Positions 59,143-64,000 of a stretch of DNA of 64,000 nucleotides are shown here, one piece after another. This DNA comes from Ferruginibacter sp. HRS2-29 (GTDB lineage: Bacteria > Bacteroidota > Bacteroidia > Chitinophagales > Chitinophagaceae): assembly GCF_024343615.1 (NCBI RefSeq), contig NZ_RJUB01000124.1, forward strand, positions 62,001 through 126,000, in the 5' to 3' direction. Each line of letters begins with the position of its first letter. Position 1 is the first letter of the stretch. The translations under genes and the position numbers were made by a program. The notes beneath the pieces are model-generated. The model had not been told where the DNA came from. It searched no databases and saw nothing but the letters and a program-made list of their open reading frames with translations.

Positions 59143-60621
59143 ATGGCAACTACCAAGAATAATACATTGAAATTGAAATTCGATTCTGCCCGCAAATACG
59201 CCCCCGCGTTGGAAAGTAAAAGCGCCGCCACGATCGATGCCCGTTATGATCTGTTCATCAACGGGAAATTTGAAAAGCCGCAGAGCAAAAAATATTTCAG
59301 TACCATCAATCCGGCTACGGAAGAAAAGCTTTCGGAGATAGCCGACGCGAATGCCGCGGATGTTGATAAGGCCGTGAAAGCCGCCAGGGCTGCATCAGAC
59401 AAGTACTGGAAAAAAATGCCGGCAAGTGAAAGGGGAAAATATATTTTCCGGATAGCAAGGATGATACAGGAACGTGCGAGGGAACTGGCCGTGATAGAAA
59501 CGCTGGACGGTGGCAAACCCATCCGCGAAAGCCGCGATTTTGATGTGCCTACTGCAGCCAATCATTTTTTCTATTATGCAGGCTGGACAGATAAACTGGC
59601 CTACGCATTTCCGGGGAAAGATCCTCAACCATTGGGCGTTGCCGGGCAAATTATTCCATGGAATTTCCCCTTACTGATGGCGGCATGGAAGATAGCGCCG
59701 GCTTTGGCAACGGGTAATACGGTGGTATTGAAACCGGCCGAAAATACTTCCCTTACCGCATTAAAATTGGCAGAGATCATCCGGGAAGCGGACCTGCCGC
59801 CGGGTGTGGTCAATATCATTACGGGGGCAGGGTCTACCGGGGCAGCTATTGTAAATCACCCGGATATCAATAAGATCGCCTTCACCGGTTCAACAGATGT
59901 GGGCAAGATCATACAGAGAGCGATAGCTGGTACGAATAAAAAAGCAACGCTGGAACTCGGCGGTAAAGCTGCCAATATAATTTTTGATGACGCGCCGATC
60001 GACCAGGCAGTGGAAGGGGTGATCAATGGCATTTTCTTCAACCAGGGGCATGTATGCTGCGCCGGATCCAGGTTGTACGTGCAGGAATCAGTATATAAAG
60101 AAGTGGTAAGAAAATTGAAAGACCGCCTGGAAACATTGATCGTTGGCGACCCGATGGATAAGAATACGGATATCGGCGCCATCAATTCGAAAGAACAATT
60201 GAACACCATCAACAAATATTTAAAGATAGGACAGAAGGAAGGAGCGGAAATGTACCAGGCAAATGTGGAAATACCATCCAAAGGGTTTTTCTGCAGGCCA
60301 ACGATCTTTACCAATGTTGCACAATCCAACAGGATAGCACAGGAAGAGATTTTTGGCCCGGTGCTTACTATCCAGACTTTCCGCACGGATGATGAAGTGA
60401 TTGAAAAAGCGAATAATACACCTTACGGACTTTCGGCGGGTGTGTGGACAGATAAGGGGTCGAAGATATTCAACCTTACCACCAAACTCAGGGCTGGCGT
60501 GGTTTGGGCAAATACATTCAACCAGTTTGATCCTACATCCCCATTCGGCGGGTACAAAGAAAGCGGTTATGGAAGGGAAGGAGGGTTGCATGGATTGGCA
60601 CCTTATCTCAACTTAGGTTGA
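59143..60621 (+). CDS. aldehyde dehydrogenase (complete)
   Basis: 492 aa NAD(P)-dependent ALDH superfamily enzyme. It shows IPWNFPLLMAAWKIAPALATGNT, the cofactor loop FTGSTDVGK, the general-base Glu in LELGGKAANIIF, and the nucleophile in FFNQGHVCCAGSRLYV (Cys305 or Cys306). EEIFGPVLTIQTF and SPFGGYKESGYGREGG complete the set. It probably oxidises the acetaldehyde released by DeoC, judging by the cluster. The start MATTKNNTLKLKFD resembles that of the following partial homologue. Confidence 0.93.
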   Translation: MATTKNNTLKLKFDSARKYAPALESKSAATIDARYDLFINGKFEKPQSKKYFSTINPATEEKLSEIADANAADVDKAVKAARAASDKYWKKMPASERGKYIFRIARMIQERARELAVIETLDGGKPIRESRDFDVPTAANHFFYYAGWTDKLAYAFPGKDPQPLGVAGQIIPWNFPLLMAAWKIAPALATGNTVVLKPAENTSLTALKLAEIIREADLPPGVVNIITGAGSTGAAIVNHPDINKIAFTGSTDVGKIIQRAIAGTNKKATLELGGKAANIIFDDAPIDQAVEGVINGIFFNQGHVCCAGSRLYVQESVYKEVVRKLKDRLETLIVGDPMDKNTDIGAINSKEQLNTINKYLKIGQKEGAEMYQANVEIPSKGFFCRPTIFTNVAQSNRIAQEEIFGPVLTIQTFRTDDEVIEKANNTPYGLSAGVWTDKGSKIFNLTTKLRAGVVWANTFNQFDPTSPFGGYKESGYGREGGLHGLAPYLNLG

Positions 60622-60686
60622 ATTAATAATTAATAATTAAGAATTAATAATTGCCTGCAATTTAGATAGGTAATAAAATGTTCATT

Positions 60687-61637
60687 ATGGCAACAGTTAC
60701 TATAAAAAAAACTGCGAAAAAATCAGCACCACAGAAAAACATTGCTGCGCCTGCAGACAGGCTGGAAGTGTTGAAGACCTATAAAATATACATCGGTGGA
60801 AAATTTCCGCGGACAGAATCGGGCAGGTATTACACTGCTTCGAACAATAAAAAGGAAGTGCTGGCAAATGTTTGCCTGAGTTCCCGCAAAGATTTTCGCG
60901 ATGCTGTAATAGCCGCCCGTACTGCATTTGGCGATTGGGGCTCACGAGCTGCTTTTAACCGCAGCCAGATATTGTACCGCATTGCCGAAATGCTGGAAAG
61001 CCGTAAAGCACAATTTGTAGACGAACTGGTTAAGCAGGATTCCACGAGGGTGCAGGCGGAAAAAGAAGTGGAATTATCCATCGACAGGCTGATCTATTAC
61101 GCCGGCTGGTGCGATAAATTTCAGCAATTGTTTAGTGCGGTAAACCCGGTGGCATCTTCTCACTTTAATTTTTCCGTTCCGGAACCAACCGGGGTGGTAT
61201 CTGTTATTGCTCCGCAAAATGATTCGCTGCTGGGGCTTGTGTCCGTGATTGCACCTGTTATTGCCGGCGGTAATACCTGTATCGTTTTGGCAGCTTATAC
61301 CAAACCTTTATGTGCAGTTACATTTGCTGAAGTGCTCAATTCATCGGATGTTCCGGGTGGGGTGATCAATATACTTACCGGGAAAGTAAGCGAACTGGCG
61401 CCTTATTTTGCCGATCATATGGATGTAAATGCGATGATCTTCTGCGAAAAAGATGCAGCCGTAAAAAAACTGATCCGGGAAAAAGGGGCGCTGAATTTAA
61501 AGCGTGTAACCGTTTACGATAGTATCAACTGGTTGTCGGAAAAAGGGCAGTCACCTTATTTTATCATGGATACGCAGGAAGTTAAAACCACCTGGCATCC
61601 CATTGAAAATATCGGGGGCTCGGCGCCCGGTTATTAA
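60687..61637 (+). CDS. truncated aldehyde dehydrogenase homologue lacking the catalytic domain
   Basis: 316 aa from ATG 60687 (MATVTIKKTAKKSAPQKN); an in-frame ATG at 60678 adds three residues. It follows the N-terminal and NAD-binding parts of an ALDH (YKIYIGGKFPRTESGRYY, VVSVIAPQNDSLLGLVSVIA, VPGGVINILTGK). It diverges where the LELGG motif should be and ends SEKGQSPYFIMDTQEVKTTWH ... GSAPGY. No nucleophilic Cys region is present. The frame is intact with normal codon use, so it seems a maintained short paralogue rather than debris. It is perhaps a regulatory or structural partner of the ALDH encoded just upstream. Confidence 0.8.
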   Translation: MATVTIKKTAKKSAPQKNIAAPADRLEVLKTYKIYIGGKFPRTESGRYYTASNNKKEVLANVCLSSRKDFRDAVIAARTAFGDWGSRAAFNRSQILYRIAEMLESRKAQFVDELVKQDSTRVQAEKEVELSIDRLIYYAGWCDKFQQLFSAVNPVASSHFNFSVPEPTGVVSVIAPQNDSLLGLVSVIAPVIAGGNTCIVLAAYTKPLCAVTFAEVLNSSDVPGGVINILTGKVSELAPYFADHMDVNAMIFCEKDAAVKKLIREKGALNLKRVTVYDSINWLSEKGQSPYFIMDTQEVKTTWHPIENIGGSAPGY

Positions 61638-61666
61638 CTGGAATAGTTGCATCGTTTCTTCGTAAC

Positions 61667-61758
61667 TTTTTTTAACCGCGGAGAACATGAGTGGCCAGAG
61701 CCTACGCAGAGGTCTCTGCGCAAACTCTGCTTTCTCTTGTTCTCCGCGGTTAAAAAAA
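61667..61758. repeat. 92-bp inverted repeat with CCGCGG arms
   Basis: Perfect 21-bp arms TTTTTTTAACCGCGGAGAAC-A and its complement at 61667-61687 and 61738-61758. Inside is a second hairpin, GCAGAG-GT-CTCTGC. It lies between the short ALDH homologue and the second deoC homologue and could terminate or attenuate transcription. Confidence 0.85.
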
Positions 61759-61783
61759 AATCCAACAGCTTGAAATTTCAAAA

Positions 61784-62440
61784 ATGAGTATTAACTCCAA
61801 TATTATTGCTTCTATAACATCGCCTGTAACTACTCTTGAAGTTGTAGAGAAAATCTGCGATGGAGCAAAAGAGAACAACTTTCCAAAAATTTGCGTGCCA
61901 CCCTTGTTCATAAAAAAAACAAAGGAATTCATCGGCGAAAGCAACATTACACTTGCCACCGTTATCGGTTTCCCTTTTGGATATAGTGCCGTGGAGGCGA
62001 AACTTGCAGAGATCGTGCTGGCTATTTTGGATGGAGCTGACGAATTGGATGTGGTGATCAACATTGCGGCTTTAAAAAATAACGACTGGCAATACCTGGC
62101 GCATGAACTGAACGCGATCTTACCGGTGGTAAAAAGCAAGCAAAAGAGTATCGGTATCATTTTAGAAACCGGTTTGCTTACAGATGATGAGATCACCAAA
62201 TGCTGCGACCTTTACGGCATTGCGGGGGTAGATTTTATCATTACCTCTACCGGTTACTCGGACAGGGGCGCCAGCAGGGAAACGATCAAACTTATCCGTA
62301 AGCATTTGGCCGACGCCATTCAGGTAGTAGCTTCAGGAAACGTGAATGACCCTATATTTGCAAAAGGCCTCCTGGAAGAGGGCGCGGCTTTTATCTGGAG
62401 CAGTCATGCCGAAAAACTTATCAAAACAGCTGCTAAATAA
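61784..62440 (+). CDS. DeoC-family protein without catalytic lysines
   Basis: 218 aa, homologous to deoxyribose-phosphate aldolase along its length (ATVIGFPFGYSAVEAKLAEI, GADELDVVINIAAL, IGIILETGLLTDDEI, GVDFIITSTGYSDRG). The Schiff-base Lys of the FIKTSTG motif is Ile153, and the usual KPAGG(I/V) motif reads VVASGNV, so the second lysine is also missing. The aspartate of GADE-L-D is kept. Ordinary aldolase chemistry is therefore not expected. The intact frame argues that the fold is retained for another role, possibly with the complete DeoC in the same cluster. Confidence 0.88.
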   Translation: MSINSNIIASITSPVTTLEVVEKICDGAKENNFPKICVPPLFIKKTKEFIGESNITLATVIGFPFGYSAVEAKLAEIVLAILDGADELDVVINIAALKNNDWQYLAHELNAILPVVKSKQKSIGIILETGLLTDDEITKCCDLYGIAGVDFIITSTGYSDRGASRETIKLIRKHLADAIQVVASGNVNDPIFAKGLLEEGAAFIWSSHAEKLIKTAAK

Positions 62441-62486
62441 TAGCTGGAACGATTTTTGCCTCTATGCGGGCAGTTAAAAATAAAGA

Positions 62487-62948
62487 ATGAAAAAAGTACT
62501 CTTATTAACCCTATCCATTGCTTTCTTTGCGGCGGCAAAAGCACAAACTGCCACAAATGATACTATTCCGTTGGGGGTAGTCACCATCAATAAAGACCCG
62601 AGGATAGACATTCTCGGTAAAAAAATGGGTGAGTACAACGGAGCCCTGGCTTACAGCAACAGCCGTACCGCTAAAGGTTTTCGCCTGATGGTATTGAGCA
62701 GCAGCGACAGGGAGCTGGCTATGAAACTACGTACGCAACTGCTGCAGCAATATCCTGACCAGGGGGTTTATATGAGTTTCCAGTCGCCGTACATCAAACT
62801 TAAATTCGGAAATTTTGTAGAAAAAGCAGATGCGGAAAAAATGCGCAACGAATTGCTGAAACGCAAACTGGTGACCGGGAATATTTACCTGGTGCCGGAA
62901 GTGGTGGAAGTAAAACCTGATAAGAATGCTCCGCAGGATGATGAGTAA
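62487..62948 (+). CDS. exported SPOR-like domain protein
   Basis: 153 aa with signal peptide MKKVLLLTLSIAFFAAAKAQ. Residues about 60-140 show the SPOR pattern: FRLMVLSSSDRELAMKLRTQ, a turn, YMSFQSPYIKLKFGNFVEKA and DAEKMRNELLKRKLVTGNIYLV. SPOR domains bind denuded peptidoglycan at division sites; this short version has no other domain. A long hairpin follows the stop. Confidence 0.78.
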   Translation: MKKVLLLTLSIAFFAAAKAQTATNDTIPLGVVTINKDPRIDILGKKMGEYNGALAYSNSRTAKGFRLMVLSSSDRELAMKLRTQLLQQYPDQGVYMSFQSPYIKLKFGNFVEKADAEKMRNELLKRKLVTGNIYLVPEVVEVKPDKNAPQDDE

Positions 62949-62976
62949 GCATAAATAATAAGAAATTTATAATAAG

Positions 62977-63038
62977 AAATAAGAAAGTCCGGATTTCGTA
63001 CTGATTTAAAATCGTACGGCCTCCGGACTTCCTTATTT
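62977..63038. repeat. long hairpin after the SPOR gene
   Basis: Arms 62977-62993 and 63022-63038 pair at 16 of 17 positions (AAATAAGAAAGTCCGGA), with an inner CGTAC/GTACG stem. Surrounding words AATAAGAAAT/TTCCTTATTTTATG are a further AT-rich inverted phrase. Confidence 0.7.
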
Positions 63039-63096
63039 AATATTCCTTATTTTATGTTTCTTATTTTTTAACTTCACAGTAGCAAAATCGAAGTGC

Positions 63097-64000
63097 ATGA
63101 TTGAAAAGATTAAAGAACTGGCAGACCGTTACAAAGAAGAATTCATTGCCGTGAGGCATCATATACATTCCAATCCCGAGTTGAGTTATCTCGAGTATGA
63201 AACTTCCAGGTTCATACAGGAAAAATTAAAGGGCTGGGATATACCTTTCGAGGTATTGGCCACCACCGGTGTGCTGGGTATCATCAAAGGTAAAAATCCG
63301 GATAGCCGTATTGTTGCATTGCGTGCGGATATGGACGCACTGCCGATTCTGGAAGAGAATAAAGTAGACTATGTTTCAAAAAATCCCGGAGTAATGCATG
63401 CCTGCGGGCATGATGTGCATACTACCTGTTTGCTGGGTGCTGCAAAAATATTATCCGAAACAAAAGATGAGTGGGAGGGTACTGTGAAGCTGATCTTTCA
63501 GCCCGGCGAAGAAAAAAATCCCGGTGGCGCCAGCTACATGATAAAAGAAGGGGCATTGGAAAATCCTGTTCCCGAAAAGATCTTCGCACTGCATGTACAC
63601 ACCGGGCTGCAGGTAGGCGAATATAGTTTTCGCGGCGGGATGGTGATGGCGAGTGCCGATGAGATATACATTACCATAAAGGCAAAAGGCGGGCATGCCG
63701 CCGCTCCGCAATTTACAGCGGATACGATCCTTATTGCATCGCAACTGATAGTGAGCCTGCAGCAGATCATCAGCCGGAATAACAATCCTTTCAATCCATC
63801 TGTGCTGTCGATCACGTCTTTCCAGGGAGGGAATACTACGAATGTGATCCCTTCGGAAGTGAAGCTGATGGGTACTTTCAGGGCAATGAATGAAGAGTGG
63901 CGTTTCAAAGCACACGAACTCATTGTAAAACAGGCTACCGATCTTGTTACGGGAATGGGGGCGGAAATAGATATAAAAGTAGATGTGGGTTATCCGTTTG
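63097..64000 (+). CDS. M20-family amidohydrolase/metallopeptidase, 3' end cut by window
   Basis: The open frame runs from ATG 63097 (MIEKIKELADRYKEEFIAVR) to the window edge, 301 codons seen of about 390 expected. Metal-binding and catalytic motifs of the M20D/IAA-amino acid hydrolase-like group are present: RHHIHSNPELSYLEYET, VALRADMDALPI, MHACGHDVHTTCLLGAA, FQPGEEKNPGGASYMI and the lid KGGHAAAPQFTADTI. It hydrolyses N-acyl amino acids or peptides in the cytoplasm. The exact substrate is unknown. Confidence 0.93.
   Translation, partial: MIEKIKELADRYKEEFIAVRHHIHSNPELSYLEYETSRFIQEKLKGWDIPFEVLATTGVLGIIKGKNPDSRIVALRADMDALPILEENKVDYVSKNPGVMHACGHDVHTTCLLGAAKILSETKDEWEGTVKLIFQPGEEKNPGGASYMIKEGALENPVPEKIFALHVHTGLQVGEYSFRGGMVMASADEIYITIKAKGGHAAAPQFTADTILIASQLIVSLQQIISRNNNPFNPSVLSITSFQGGNTTNVIPSEVKLMGTFRAMNEEWRFKAHELIVKQATDLVTGMGAEIDIKVDVGYPF

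Overview
The window is chromosomal DNA from a member of the Bacteroidota, most likely family Chitinophagaceae. The evidence is Bacteroidota-type promoters (TAnnTTTG at -7) ahead of several genes, a DUF4476 protein, SusC-type plug sequence, lipoprotein signals of the LFTAC/SSSC type, a long SecA with a SEC-C tail, and intergenic DNA packed with short palindromic 'phrase' repeats. No rRNA, tRNA, CRISPR array, transposase or integrase was seen.

Layout. 0-4.4 kb: truncated lipoprotein esterase, two small membrane proteins, aspS, a DoxX protein, a 166-bp nested palindrome and a TfoX-N protein. 4.5-22.2 kb: two giant alpha-2-macroglobulin-like proteins. The first carries a carboxypeptidase-regulatory domain plus a SusC/TonB plug just before its A2M domain. 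Between them lie a YgiC-like glutathionylspermidine synthase-family ligase with a YgiB-like lipoprotein, a flotillin-like SPFH protein and a J-domain-like protein. 22.4-37 kb: housekeeping and signalling genes (DUF4476, sucD, a LEA-like protein, a LytTR regulator with a TPR histidine kinase, a clan AA protease, an outer-membrane barrel, secA, atpG, scpB, lysA).

37-43.5 kb is an AT-rich accessory island. It holds an XRE regulator facing an orphan gene with a strongly hairpinned leader. It then holds four consecutive same-strand units in which the 5' start and 3' end are inverted copies of each other, separated by imperfect-palindrome sites with GTTAGC/GTTGTGC-type ends. This is the organisation of integron gene cassettes, without an integrase in view. 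One unit carries an epipeptide-like RiPP locus: a 162-aa precursor with an Ala/Val-rich tail, a YydG-like radical SAM enzyme and a small protein. The others carry a candidate nuclease-like protein, an orphan, and a DUF1963-like protein.

43.5-64 kb: lipoprotein, papain-like protease, thioredoxin-like protein, DUF4442, maeB, mlaE/mlaF separated by a 26-bp tandem repeat, two amidohydrolase-family proteins (one a two-domain fusion) separated by another 26-bp tandem repeat, a nucleoside phosphorylase, and a deoxyribose-phosphate catabolic cluster. That cluster pairs a complete DeoC and aldehyde dehydrogenase with paralogues that have lost catalytic parts (DeoC without its Schiff-base lysine; ALDH without its catalytic domain). 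A frameshifted four-helix-bundle gene sits between them. The window closes with a SPOR protein and a truncated M20 peptidase.
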